A DNA stretch of 36,341 nt from a virus. The notes below the pieces were generated by a model, which was not told where the DNA came from, ran no database searches, and saw only the letters and a list, made by a program, of their open reading frames with translations. Positions 14,992-24,900 of this stretch are shown here, piece by piece. Location of the stretch: the IMG/VR virus record IMGVR_UViG_3300030104_003674, positions 1-36,341 of that record, one strand, 5' to 3'. The number at the start of each line of letters is the position of its first letter. Position 1 is the stretch's first letter. The position numbers were made by a program, and so were the translations under genes.

Positions 14992-16448
14992 TACCTTTTG
15001 GCGAATGGCTACCAGATCAGTCAGATTTTCAAAACCCAGGTGCAACCGTTGCTAAAAACGTTATTCCAGCAGTGCGAGGTTATCGTCCGTTTCAAGGTTT
15101 AACAACTGTTTCTGCGGCGGCTGACAATAGGCTTCGCGGTATTTACGCTACAAAATTAGCAGATGGCACGGTAAACATTTTTGTTGGTGACGAGGCAAAG
15201 CTTTATAAGCTAGACAACTCTGATTTTAGCTTGGACGCTGTTGGCACAGGTTTTACTTGTAACAATGATATGAACTGGGATTTTGTTCGGTTTGGCGATG
15301 ACGTTATAGTTGGCGGTTCAGATGCTGATGTGCTTCGCAAATACACTGTTAACTCAAGTTCATCTTTTGCTGCAATTAGCGGAGCGCCTGCTGCAAGACA
15401 TGTCGCTGTGGTTCGAGATTTTGTTGTAACAGCAAATGTAACTTATAGTTCTGCCTCGCATAGAAGCAGGGTGCGTTGGTCGCAAATTAATGATGGTGGA
15501 ACTTGGACTTTAGGTGCAAACCAAGCAGACTTTCAGGACATACCTGATGCTGGACATATTACTGGCTTAGTCGGTGGTGAGTTTGGCGTTGTGTTATTAG
15601 AACATGCGATTGCTAGAATGCAATACGTAGGTTCACCATTAATATTTACGTTTGAAAAGGTCGAAACAGGGCATGGGTGTAACTATCCAAACAGTATTGC
15701 TTCACTTGGTCCAACTCAAGTGTTTTACTTGGCAGACGATGGTTTTTTTATGTTTGACGGCCAACGTAGTATTCCGATTGGCGCTGAGAAAGTTGATACG
15801 TTTTTCTTTGATGATTTAAAATTTAATTCTACAGATAGAATTAGCTGTACAATTGATCCTGTAAATCAAATTGTTATCTGGAGCTACCCATCAATTAATA
15901 GCACAACTGGTGATCCTGATAAAATGTTAGTATATAATTATGCTGTGCAGCGTTGGTCCTTAGTAGAGTTAGAACATGAGTTTATAGGGTCATCTTTAAC
16001 ACCAAGTTTTACTGTAGAAAGTTTAGACACATTAAGCTCAAGTATAGATGATCTTACAGCCTCACTTGACAGCAGATTTTATGCTGGTGGGTTTTTATCT
16101 CTTTCTGTAAGTAAAGACAAAAAACTAAACACGCTTACTGGTAATACTTTAGACGCCACTTTAGAAACTTCTGAGTTTGAGCCAGCGGCCATGCGTCAGT
16201 CTTTGTTAAAAGGTGTAACGCCCTACATTACGTCAAAAGACTCGACCCCTACAGTCACTGTGCAAGTGGGTTCTAGGTCACGACAAGTTGATGATGCAAG
16301 TTATACTGATAGTGTTACAATTAACGAAGACAATAATTGCCCAGTTCGACAAACTGGTCGATATCATAGAATCAGAGTGAATGCTACTGGTGCATGGCGC
16401 TATGCTCTTGGTGTTGATGTTGACGCTGTTGGCATGGGCAAGAGATGA
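14988..16448 (+). CDS. Tail hub protein (P22 gp10-like)
   Basis: 486 residues. Opens MIPFGEWLPDQSDFQNPGAT and VIPAVRGYRPFQGLTTVSAA, a pattern common in podovirus tail-hub/stabilisation proteins. It goes on as an all-beta, propeller-like protein (KLYKLDNSDFSLDAVGTGF; VRFGDDVIVGGSDADVLRKY; FYLADDGFFMFDGQRSIPIG). Its job would be to close the portal-adaptor channel and carry the receptor-binding apparatus. It is full length. ATGA overlaps at both ends show tight coupling in the tail cluster. Confidence 0.78.
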   Translation: MIPFGEWLPDQSDFQNPGATVAKNVIPAVRGYRPFQGLTTVSAAADNRLRGIYATKLADGTVNIFVGDEAKLYKLDNSDFSLDAVGTGFTCNNDMNWDFVRFGDDVIVGGSDADVLRKYTVNSSSSFAAISGAPAARHVAVVRDFVVTANVTYSSASHRSRVRWSQINDGGTWTLGANQADFQDIPDAGHITGLVGGEFGVVLLEHAIARMQYVGSPLIFTFEKVETGHGCNYPNSIASLGPTQVFYLADDGFFMFDGQRSIPIGAEKVDTFFFDDLKFNSTDRISCTIDPVNQIVIWSYPSINSTTGDPDKMLVYNYAVQRWSLVELEHEFIGSSLTPSFTVESLDTLSSSIDDLTASLDSRFYAGGFLSLSVSKDKKLNTLTGNTLDATLETSEFEPAAMRQSLLKGVTPYITSKDSTPTVTVQVGSRSRQVDDASYTDSVTINEDNNCPVRQTGRYHRIRVNATGAWRYALGVDVDAVGMGKR

Positions 16449-16768
16449 CTGATTTTAACTATGTAAAGTTACCTGCTGCTGGCGCAAACCCACGGCAGAC
16501 AGCTCAAGCTGTTAATCTTTTGATTGACGGTAAATTCAATTCTACTGGCAGTGTTACTTTAGCTGCAAGTGCAACGACAACTGCGGTATCTGATTATCGC
16601 GCAGGCCCAGACAGTGTTATACTTCTAACACCTATGACTGCAAACGCTGCGGCTGCTTATGCTGCTGGCACTATGTTCGTATCTGCAAGAGCGAAGCAAA
16701 GTTTTACTTTAACTCACGCTTCAGACTCCCAGACCGATAAAACTTTCACTTACATTGTTATTGGATGA
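16445..16768 (+). CDS. 107-residue tail-associated protein
   Basis: Starts MTDFNYVKLPAAGANPRQTA and then shows a beta-rich body (DSVILLTPMTANAAAAYAAG). Small proteins with this QTAQAVNLLIDGKFNSTG phrase lie after the tail hub in related podoviruses. It may be a fibre or hub accessory. It overlaps both neighbours by four bases. No catalytic motif. Confidence 0.6.
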   Translation: MTDFNYVKLPAAGANPRQTAQAVNLLIDGKFNSTGSVTLAASATTTAVSDYRAGPDSVILLTPMTANAAAAYAAGTMFVSARAKQSFTLTHASDSQTDKTFTYIVIG

Positions 16769-17181
16769 AATTTAGACTTATTCCCTCTGATAAGCTCCCT
16801 TTAGTTTGGCATCACATTGCCCCACTTTTGGATAAAGCTGTCAGTCTTTCGCCGCAAAAAATAGTTATTCAAGACGTTTTAAATGCTGCTCTGCATGGAG
16901 TGTATTTTATTTGGGTCGCGGTCGACGAGGAGAAGGGTGAATTTGTAGGTGTCGTCACAACAAGAATTTTAACTTACCCACGATGTCGCGCATTGGCGAT
17001 GGATTTTATTGGTGGGTCACGAATGAAAGAATGGCTACCTGAAGCGCAAAAAGCTGTTGAAGAACACGGCAGGCGTAACGGTTGCAAATTTTTAGAAGGA
17101 TACGGGCGTCGCGCTTGGTCAAGGTACCTTGAACCTCTTGGCTGGGAGCAAGCTTACATCACATACCACAAGGATTTATAA
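16765..17181 (+). CDS. GNAT-like internal virion protein (gp13-like)
   Basis: 138 residues resembling the acetyltransferase-fold proteins found before ejection-protein genes in T7-like and other short-tailed phages. The central strand-helix GEFVGVVTTRILTYPRCRAL, the helix WLPEAQKAVEEHGRRNGCKF and the closing YGRRAWSRYLEPLGWEQAYI follow GNAT order. The usual acetyl-CoA loop (Q/RxxGxG/A) is not clear (GGSRMKEW is in its place), so it may have lost catalysis and serve a structural role. The GNAT fold is an inference from the pattern. Confidence 0.6.
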   Translation: MKFRLIPSDKLPLVWHHIAPLLDKAVSLSPQKIVIQDVLNAALHGVYFIWVAVDEEKGEFVGVVTTRILTYPRCRALAMDFIGGSRMKEWLPEAQKAVEEHGRRNGCKFLEGYGRRAWSRYLEPLGWEQAYITYHKDL

Positions 17182-17182
17182 C

Positions 17183-18721
17183 ATGGGCAAAGGCGGCGGA
17201 AGCGGTACTAGTTTACCAGCCAACATGGAAAATGCGATGAACGAGGCATACTCGCAGTACAATCCATTTTTATCAACATTTTCAACATTGGAAAATTTCA
17301 ATCCACAGGCTTACTCTGGGCCAACTATGGCTGATCTTTCTGGATTGCAACAGTCTGCCATTAGTGCAGCAGAAGGTTTAGCAGATAGACCGTCTTATCT
17401 AACCACAGCTCAACAGGGTTTAGAAAACATTGCTCAAGGCAATACAGGTATAGGCTTTGATCAAAGTCCATTAGGAGCTTTGCAAGGCGCGCAAGCTGAC
17501 CTTTCTGGATTGCAAGGGTTAATTGGGGCAGCAAACCCAGCGCTTAGTGGCTTACAAAATTTAGCAACAACAACGGCTGACACTAGCCAATTACAAAACC
17601 TTGTTGGACAGCAAAACGCTGCAACTGGGTTACTCTCTAACATGGCGTCAGGCAGCACAAATCCATTTCTTCAACAACAGTTAGCTAATGCAATACAAGG
17701 TGCAGTTGACAAAACGACCTCCCAATATGCTCTTGGTGGAAGACTTGGATCTGATAGTTTCGCAGGTGCTTTAGGCGCAGGCATAACAAATGCAGCATTA
17801 CCAACATTAACACAAAACCTACAACAAGACCAAGCAAACCAACTTGCTGCTGCACAAGCTCTTGGTTCAATATCAGGTCAAGAAAACCAACAACAAATTA
17901 ACTTGGCAAATTCTTTACTTGGCGCTCAACAGCAAGATCAAGCAAACCAGTTGGCTGCAACACAGGCGCTTGGTCAGTTGTCGGGTCAAGGCTTATCACA
18001 GCAGGCAGATATTGCTCAAAACTTAGCAGCACTACAACAATCTGGTATCGGTCAACAGGCTGATATAGCGCAAGACCTAGCAGCATTGCAATTAAGCGGC
18101 TCTCAGGCTTCAGCACAAGCACAACAAGCAGCACTTGGTCAACTTCCTGGTCTACTTGGCGCAGATCAACAAATTATTAACACATTGCAAAATGTTGGTG
18201 GATTGCAGCAAGCACCAGCACAGGCATTACTCGATGCAGCACAACAGCAACAAGCAGCACAGAACGTACTGGATCAAAACCAAATTAATGCGCTTCTTTC
18301 AGCGTCCGGTATGTCTTCAGGTCTATACGGCAATGCCGTACAGAATGCACCACCCAGCGCACTTAGCCAAGGTATCGGCGGTGCAGCTACAGGTGCAGGC
18401 TTAGCAGGCGCATTGCAAATACCAGGAGTTACAGCAGGTAAAGGCGCACTCGCAGGGGGTGGACTTGGATTACTAGGGTTGCTCTCAGATCGTCGCTTAA
18501 AGAAAAACATAGAGGCAATCGGCAAGCATCCAAATGGCTTAACCATGTACACCTGGGAATGGAACGATACAGCCAAAGAAGCTGGCTTTGATGTTTACCC
18601 AACCTCAGGATTTATCGCACAGGAAGCTGAAAAGATTTACCCAGAGCATGTCTTTGAGCATGGGTCAGGTTATCTAATGATCGACTATGTTGCGCTTGAA
18701 GGTAGAAGGAGTGCAGCATAA
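17183..18721 (+). CDS. Internal/ejection protein with a C-terminal S74 (ICA) domain
   Basis: 512 residues from the ATG at 17183, which has AAGGA nine bases upstream; the 18-codon extension lies inside the previous gene. The N-terminus is glycine-rich. Residues 150-400 are glutamine- and alanine-rich repeats (LGSISGQENQQQINLANSLL; QQQDQANQLAATQALGQLSG), probably helical. Residues 435-505 form an S74-type intramolecular chaperone core: SDRRLKKNIE has the Ser435-Lys440 pair used for self-cleavage, followed by YPTSGFIAQEAEKIYPEHV. S74 is usual on fibres, so its place here is unusual. The protein may be an ejection protein or part of the tail. Confidence 0.65.
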   Translation: MGKGGGSGTSLPANMENAMNEAYSQYNPFLSTFSTLENFNPQAYSGPTMADLSGLQQSAISAAEGLADRPSYLTTAQQGLENIAQGNTGIGFDQSPLGALQGAQADLSGLQGLIGAANPALSGLQNLATTTADTSQLQNLVGQQNAATGLLSNMASGSTNPFLQQQLANAIQGAVDKTTSQYALGGRLGSDSFAGALGAGITNAALPTLTQNLQQDQANQLAAAQALGSISGQENQQQINLANSLLGAQQQDQANQLAATQALGQLSGQGLSQQADIAQNLAALQQSGIGQQADIAQDLAALQLSGSQASAQAQQAALGQLPGLLGADQQIINTLQNVGGLQQAPAQALLDAAQQQQAAQNVLDQNQINALLSASGMSSGLYGNAVQNAPPSALSQGIGGAATGAGLAGALQIPGVTAGKGALAGGGLGLLGLLSDRRLKKNIEAIGKHPNGLTMYTWEWNDTAKEAGFDVYPTSGFIAQEAEKIYPEHVFEHGSGYLMIDYVALEGRRSAA

Positions 18722-20409
18722 TGGCAAATGGATTATTAAGCAAATTTAACAACACAATGGCAGGCTTACCGATGAGTGCTAACTTAGGTTTACTCAACTT
18801 TGGAGCAAGTTTACTTGACGGTGGAAAAATAGGTAATGCTGTGCAGGCTGGTCTTGGTACGTACCGAAGTTTAGCCGACATGGAAGAAGAAAAGAAACGC
18901 CGTTTAGCAATACAAGGTTTACTAGCAGACGGTAATTATACTGACCAAGAAAGAGCATTAATAGAAGCAAGTGCAAACCCAGTGCCAGTTGCGTTGCAAA
19001 TTAAAAAAAGCAAAGAAAGTCAAGCAAATTTCTCAACTTTAAATCCAAACGAATTAAAGGCATTGGGTTTCCCAGAAGGAAGTATTGTTCAAAAAAATAG
19101 TTTAACTGGTCAACTTGATGTTGTGGATAAAGCAACAGTTACAGACAGAAAGATTATCGAAGGTAAGGACGGTTTTAAGTATTACGCTGATACTGGTGGC
19201 AGAGTATTTCCTAATATTAAAGATAAACCCGAAGGAACACGTTGGGGAATGCCGCAAGAACAATATAACGATCTTAGCTCAGACGGTAAGAAGATTGTTG
19301 ACAATCTTGGTTTGCAAGGAATTAAATTTGGAACGCCTGAATTTAACATTGCAGCAAAAGATTTAGTTACGAACACCCAAGAGGGTTGGCAAATAATTAA
19401 TCCTGAAAGTGATCAATATAAACTTGCTATAGAACAAGCTTTTCCTAATGGCGCACCAAAAGAACTTGGCGGTGTTTTGATGGGTAAAGGTAACGATATT
19501 AAATTTGTTAAACTTCAGTCAAGCAAAACTAACGTCAATGTTAATCTTGGTGGTAAGAGCCTAGAGGTAATTACAAAAGAATTAGCTAAACAAGGTAGAG
19601 AAATAATATTTGACGCAAATGGACTACCCCAGAGAGATAAAAACAATCAAATTATGACGCGAGTTATTCCTGGAGGAAAAGCGGATTTAGAAATTCAAGA
19701 AACAGAAAAAAATAATTTAGAAATAAAAAAGAGAAATTTTAAATCAGCGCAAACAAAAGAAATTGAAAAAAATACCATAAACAGAAGCATTGAAAGTATT
19801 TTTGATATTCTTGCCCCTAAAAATGCCGACGGAGTGCGCGTCCCTAAAACTGAAAAGGGTAACTTATCAAGACTTATAACTGGGGATCTTCCAGAAGCTG
19901 GTGTAGTCGGCGAAGGCTTTGCAAATTTAGGTATGTTTTCAAGCCAAGAATCACGAGATATCCAATTATTGTTAAAACCTATTAAAGCCTCAGTTGGTTT
20001 TGGAAGGTTACAAAGAATGCGTAGTGAAAGTAAAACAGGTGGGGCATTAGGTAATGTTTCAAATGTTGAACTTGAATTACTCCAAAACTCTCTTGAGGCA
20101 ATAGATCAAGGTTTAAGCCCAGAAAAACTTTATGAGAACCTACAAAATGTTCAAAACATTTATACTAAAATCCTTAATGACCCCGTGGCTAATACTTTGT
20201 TGGCTGCCAATTCTGAGGAAGAGTTTGACAGGTTATTAAAGTTACTTGACGAGAAAGGTCAAATTCCTGGCTCAAATAATGTGGGTAATAATGAATATTC
20301 CAAGATGACAAGAGCAGAGTTAGTTAAGGTTCTGGTTGAAACTGATTTAAAATCTTTAACGCCAAAACAAACAAGTGCGTTGCTCAAAAGATGGGAAGAG
20401 GTAGAATAA
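18721..20409 (+). CDS. Large internal virion/ejection protein
   Basis: 562 residues, starting on the TAATG overlap. The N-terminus (NLGLLNFGASLLDGGKIGNA) contains a glycine-rich amphipathic segment like those that enter membranes in ejection proteins. The rest is charged and mainly helical (LGNVSNVELELLQNSLEAID and LKSLTPKQTSALLKRWEEVE). It lies between the S74 ejection-type protein and another large internal protein, as in T7 gp14-gp15-gp16 order, though no lytic transglycosylase motif is seen. Identification rests on position and composition. Confidence 0.55.
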   Translation: MANGLLSKFNNTMAGLPMSANLGLLNFGASLLDGGKIGNAVQAGLGTYRSLADMEEEKKRRLAIQGLLADGNYTDQERALIEASANPVPVALQIKKSKESQANFSTLNPNELKALGFPEGSIVQKNSLTGQLDVVDKATVTDRKIIEGKDGFKYYADTGGRVFPNIKDKPEGTRWGMPQEQYNDLSSDGKKIVDNLGLQGIKFGTPEFNIAAKDLVTNTQEGWQIINPESDQYKLAIEQAFPNGAPKELGGVLMGKGNDIKFVKLQSSKTNVNVNLGGKSLEVITKELAKQGREIIFDANGLPQRDKNNQIMTRVIPGGKADLEIQETEKNNLEIKKRNFKSAQTKEIEKNTINRSIESIFDILAPKNADGVRVPKTEKGNLSRLITGDLPEAGVVGEGFANLGMFSSQESRDIQLLLKPIKASVGFGRLQRMRSESKTGGALGNVSNVELELLQNSLEAIDQGLSPEKLYENLQNVQNIYTKILNDPVANTLLAANSEEEFDRLLKLLDEKGQIPGSNNVGNNEYSKMTRAELVKVLVETDLKSLTPKQTSALLKRWEEVE

Positions 20410-20411
20410 TT

Positions 20412-21938
20412 ATGGCAGAAAATAACCCTGATTTAGAAACTCTTTTACTTCTCCAGGCTCAACAAAAAGTAATAAATAATCAACAATCTGGCCCAGCTCT
20501 TAACCCTAACACTGGAATGCCAGAAGGTTATTTTATTGATCCCAGAACAGGTCAGGCGGTAAACAGAGATGCTCTGTCCAAAAAACCATCTAGTCTTCTT
20601 GAAAAAATAGCTTTGCCAGCAGGTCAAGGACAGTTCTTGGGTTATTCCGACGAGCTTTTTGGACTTTTAAACCAATTCAATCCATTTATGAAAGGCACAA
20701 AAGATCAGAAAAAACAATTTGGCACGGAATACGCTAGAGCAAGACAAGAAGCTACAAGAAGAGATGCTCCTGTTGTTTCTACAGCGTCTGAAATTGGTGG
20801 TGCTATACTTAGCCCTCTTGCTAAATTTGGACAGGCAAAAACTTTATTAGGGCAAGTTGCTAAATCTGTACCTCTTGGAGCAATAGGCGCTGGTATTTAT
20901 GGTTCTGGCACTGCTGAAGGTAATGTTGACCAACGGGTTGAGGAGGGATTGGATGCTGCACCATATGGAGCCGTTTTTGGTTTTATTTCTCCCGTCGTAG
21001 TTAATTCAATCGGAAAACTTGGAAATACTACTTATAAAACTTTATTTAATCGCTCTGTTAAAAAACCAACAGTTAAAAATCTATTAGACTTAAAAAACTT
21101 TGCTTATAATAAATTAGAAACGTCAGGTCATACCTTTTCTGGGAAAGAAATAGACAATCTGGCTTTGCGTATTATGAGCGTTATGGATGAAGTAGACTAT
21201 TCGCCAGAAGAAAAACATATTCAATCTGCAATTAATTTATTTAACCGTCAAACTGTTGGCGAAGGTAAAAAGCTTACACTTCCACAAGTCGATAAGCTAC
21301 GTCAGCGTTTGTACAGCATTTACCAAAAAGGGTTTGACGGTAGTAACCAGTATGATCCTAGAATTTATGAAATGATTGAGCAGGTTGACGATATGATCGC
21401 CTCTCACGGAGATGCTTCGACGTTGTATAAAGCAGCCAGAGAAGCGCATGGTCGGTATAAAAAATCTCAACTTATAGAGGACGCTTTTGAAAGAGCGGAA
21501 AGACAAACAGCAAGGTCAGGTTCTGGAGGAAATATACTTAATAATTACAAAGCAGCAGTGAATAGAATACTTAATAGCAAGCAAAAAAAATATTTTACTA
21601 AAGATGAAATTGAAGTCATGGACAAAATGGTTCGTGGTGATGTTGACCAACAAATGCTTAGATTAGCAGGTAAAGTTTCCCCAAGTGGTAATGGTTTAAT
21701 GCTTATGTTAAATGGTTTGGCTGTATTTCAAAACCCTGGATTTCTTGCCATGTCTCTTGGTGGTGCAGCCGCTAAAAAATCTGCTGAAAACATACAGAAA
21801 AAAGACATTTTAGACCTAGAAAACTACATAGCAACAGGCATTAAACCAAAAATAAAACGTAAATCAGGATTTGCTCCATTGGCCGCTTCCGCAGTTGCTA
21901 ATCAGTCAAAGGAAATCAATAAAAAGGAACGCTACTAA
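20412..21938 (+). CDS. Third internal virion protein
   Basis: 508 residues from MAENNPDLETLLLLQAQQKV; the longer frame overlaps the previous gene and the ATG at 20412 is preferred. Residues 130-190 are glycine/alanine-rich and hydrophobic (GAIGAGIYGSGTAEGNVDQR), a likely membrane-active segment. The rest is basic and helical, and a second hydrophobic patch near 435-460 (NGLAVFQNPGFLAMSLGGAA) precedes a lysine-rich tail. Such proteins enter the host envelope during DNA delivery. No enzyme motif visible. The stop overlaps the tail fibre start (TAATG). Confidence 0.55.
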   Translation: MAENNPDLETLLLLQAQQKVINNQQSGPALNPNTGMPEGYFIDPRTGQAVNRDALSKKPSSLLEKIALPAGQGQFLGYSDELFGLLNQFNPFMKGTKDQKKQFGTEYARARQEATRRDAPVVSTASEIGGAILSPLAKFGQAKTLLGQVAKSVPLGAIGAGIYGSGTAEGNVDQRVEEGLDAAPYGAVFGFISPVVVNSIGKLGNTTYKTLFNRSVKKPTVKNLLDLKNFAYNKLETSGHTFSGKEIDNLALRIMSVMDEVDYSPEEKHIQSAINLFNRQTVGEGKKLTLPQVDKLRQRLYSIYQKGFDGSNQYDPRIYEMIEQVDDMIASHGDASTLYKAAREAHGRYKKSQLIEDAFERAERQTARSGSGGNILNNYKAAVNRILNSKQKKYFTKDEIEVMDKMVRGDVDQQMLRLAGKVSPSGNGLMLMLNGLAVFQNPGFLAMSLGGAAAKKSAENIQKKDILDLENYIATGIKPKIKRKSGFAPLAASAVANQSKEINKKERY

Positions 21939-24900
21939 TGGCTAAAACTAAAATCTCAGAATACGACGCAACGGCTGGTAACAATACTGACATCGATAGC
22001 ATTAACATTGCTGAAGGTATGGCCCCTTCCAACGTCAATAATGCAATTAGAGAGCTTATGGCGCACCTAAAGGACATGGACGCTGGCACACAGGCATTAA
22101 CATCACCACAGCTAACCTCTGTGGATATAAACGGTGGCTCAATTGATGGTGCTGTGATCGGCGCAAACTCAGCGGCTGCAATAACTGGCACGACAATTAC
22201 TGGCACAAGCTTGGTTATTGGTGGCGCAAATATTAACGAGAACGACTTTGAGTCAATTGACGGTATTACCGCTGGTACAGTGGCAGCGTCTAAGGCAGTT
22301 ATCGTAGACACCAACAAAGATGTAACCGGGTTTAGGAATGTTACACTTACTGGTGAACTTGATGCAGGCTCACTAGACATTTCAGGAGACATTGATGTAG
22401 ACGGTACAACTAACCTTGATGTGGTAGATATTGATGGTGCTGTTGATATGGCAAGCACTCTTGCTGTCGGTGGTGTAGTCACTGCTAACGCTGGTGTGGT
22501 TGTTGACAACATTACAATTGATGGCACTCAAATAGATTTATCCTCTGGCGATTTAACAATCGATGTTGCAGGAGACATCATTTTAGACGCTGACGGTGGT
22601 GATGTTTACTTTAAAGACGCTGGCACAACAGTCTTTCAGTTTAAAAGTGGCTCAAATGCTGACATTTATAGCTTAGTTGCAGATAAAGATTTAAGAATTA
22701 TAGTTAACGATGGCGGTAGTAATGTTAATGCGTTAGTGTTTGATGCTTCAGAAGCAGGTGCGGCTACGTTTAATGATAAAATTACAGCCGCTGGTGTGGT
22801 TGTTGATAACATTACAATAGACGGTAACGATATTTCTACTACTAACACTAATGGTGCTTTAACTATAACACCAAATGGCACAGGTGATTTACAAGTAAAT
22901 TCTGACAAAATAAAAGTAAGAGCTACTGAAGGTGAATCTGCGGCTATAATGTTAGCGGCTGATGAACAAGATGACGCTGGAGATGCTTGGCAGATAATAG
23001 CAAACACTGATAACACCTTTGCTATTCAAAATGATATTAGTGGTGCATCAGATGTAACGCATTTTTCTATTACACCTAACGCAACAGTTGCTAATTCAAC
23101 AGCAGCTTTTATAGGCAACATAACTGTAGCTAACGCATTAACTTTCTCTGGAGATTTAATTTCATCAACATCAGGTACATCTAACTTTAGAGCAGGTGTC
23201 AACGCAGGTGCTAACATAGCCTCAGGTGGTAACTACAACGTAGCTGTAGGTGACGAAGCTGGTAATGATATAACAACAGGTGATTATAATACATTTGTAG
23301 GTTACGCAGCAGCAGACAAAATAAGCACAGGCGAACTTAATACAGGACTAGGAGCTTTCGCTTTATCTGCTGACACTTTAGGAAGTAGGTCTGTAGCTGT
23401 TGGTGCTTCTGCATTAGAAGCTCAAAACTTTACTACTGCCACAACTGCCTACAATACAGCCGTTGGTTATGGAGCTGGTCAAGCAGTAACCACAGGCATT
23501 AATAATGTTTTGATAGGTGGTCTAGCAGGTGATGCTTTAACTGACGCTGATAATAATGTAGCTATAGGTCAATTTGCTTTAAGTACAGACACTTTAGGAA
23601 GTAGGTCTGTTGCTATTGGTAGAGCAGCCTTAATAACACAAAATTTTACTACAGCTACTGATGCATATAACACAGCAGTTGGTTATGGTGCAGGTTATTC
23701 AGTAAGTACAGGTGTACAGAATACTATTATCGGTGGACTAGCAGGTGATGCTATGACTACCGCTAATGAAAATACTATTGTGGGTTATAATTCAGGTAGC
23801 GCACTCACAACAGGACTTCAGAATACTTTTCTAGGAGCTAAGACTGGTGATGCAAGCACAGTAGGAACTCGTAATACTGCGTTAGGTTATGATGCATTGT
23901 CGCTTGATACAAAAGGCAGTAGAAGCGTTGCTGTTGGGTCAAACACACTAGCTAATCAAAACTTTACTTCAACTACTAACGTTTACAACACTGGCGTGGG
24001 CTATGGAGCAGGACAAGAAATAACCACAGGTTCAGGTAATACCTTTATAGGTGGTCTCACTGGTGATGCTTTAACAGTAGGAAATGACAATGTAGCCTTG
24101 GGTTTAAATGCTTTAAGTGCAGACACAAATGGTAGTGGTAGTGTTGCTATAGGAAACGTAGCACTACAAGACCAAAACTTTACTTCAGCTACAAATGCTT
24201 ACAACACAGCTATAGGTAGGTCAGCAGGTAGAGATATTACAACAGGTCTTCAAAACACGGTTGTAGGTGCATTAGCTGGTGATGCTTTGACTGACTCAGA
24301 TTATAATATAGCTTTAGGTTACAACTCACTTAGTTCAGATACATTAGGAAGTAGGTCTACTGCTATAGGTTATTCAGCTTTACAAGCTCAAAACTTTACA
24401 AGTGCAACAGATAGTTACAATACAGCAATTGGATTTCATGCAGGCTATGCAGTAAGTACAGGAACAGCTAACACCTTTGTTGGTGGTTTGTCTGGTGATG
24501 CTACTACAACTGGCGCAAACAATACAGCAGTTGGAAAGTCGGCTTTAAGCTCAGTTACTACTGCTAGTAATAATACGGCTTTGGGAAATGATGCAGCATA
24601 TCTTTTAACTCTTGGAGCGGATAATGTAGCTGTAGGTAAAAATGCGTTAGAAGGTGATACTAAAGGTAGTAAAACTGTTGCTATAGGTAGGTCAGCTTTA
24701 GCTACTCAAAACTTTACCACAGCCACTGATACTTACAATACAGCAGTAGGATATTATGCAGGTAATGCATTAACTACAGGCACGCTTAATACTACTTTAG
24801 GTGGACTAGCAGGTGACCAAATAACTACAGGTGTTAGAAATATTTGTATTGGTTATGACGCAGGTAAAGCATTAACCACAGGTAGTAAAAATATTCTTAT

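Noticed and set aside
21916-22527. 203-codon minus-strand frame under the tail fibre
   Set aside because: It is a mirror of Asp/Ala/Gly-rich repeat coding sequence, has no ribosome site, and no operon context exists on that strand.
23423-24730. Regular repeats resembling a CRISPR-like array
   Set aside because: The repeats are in frame, code for beta-roll motifs and have no short palindromic repeat with unique spacers.
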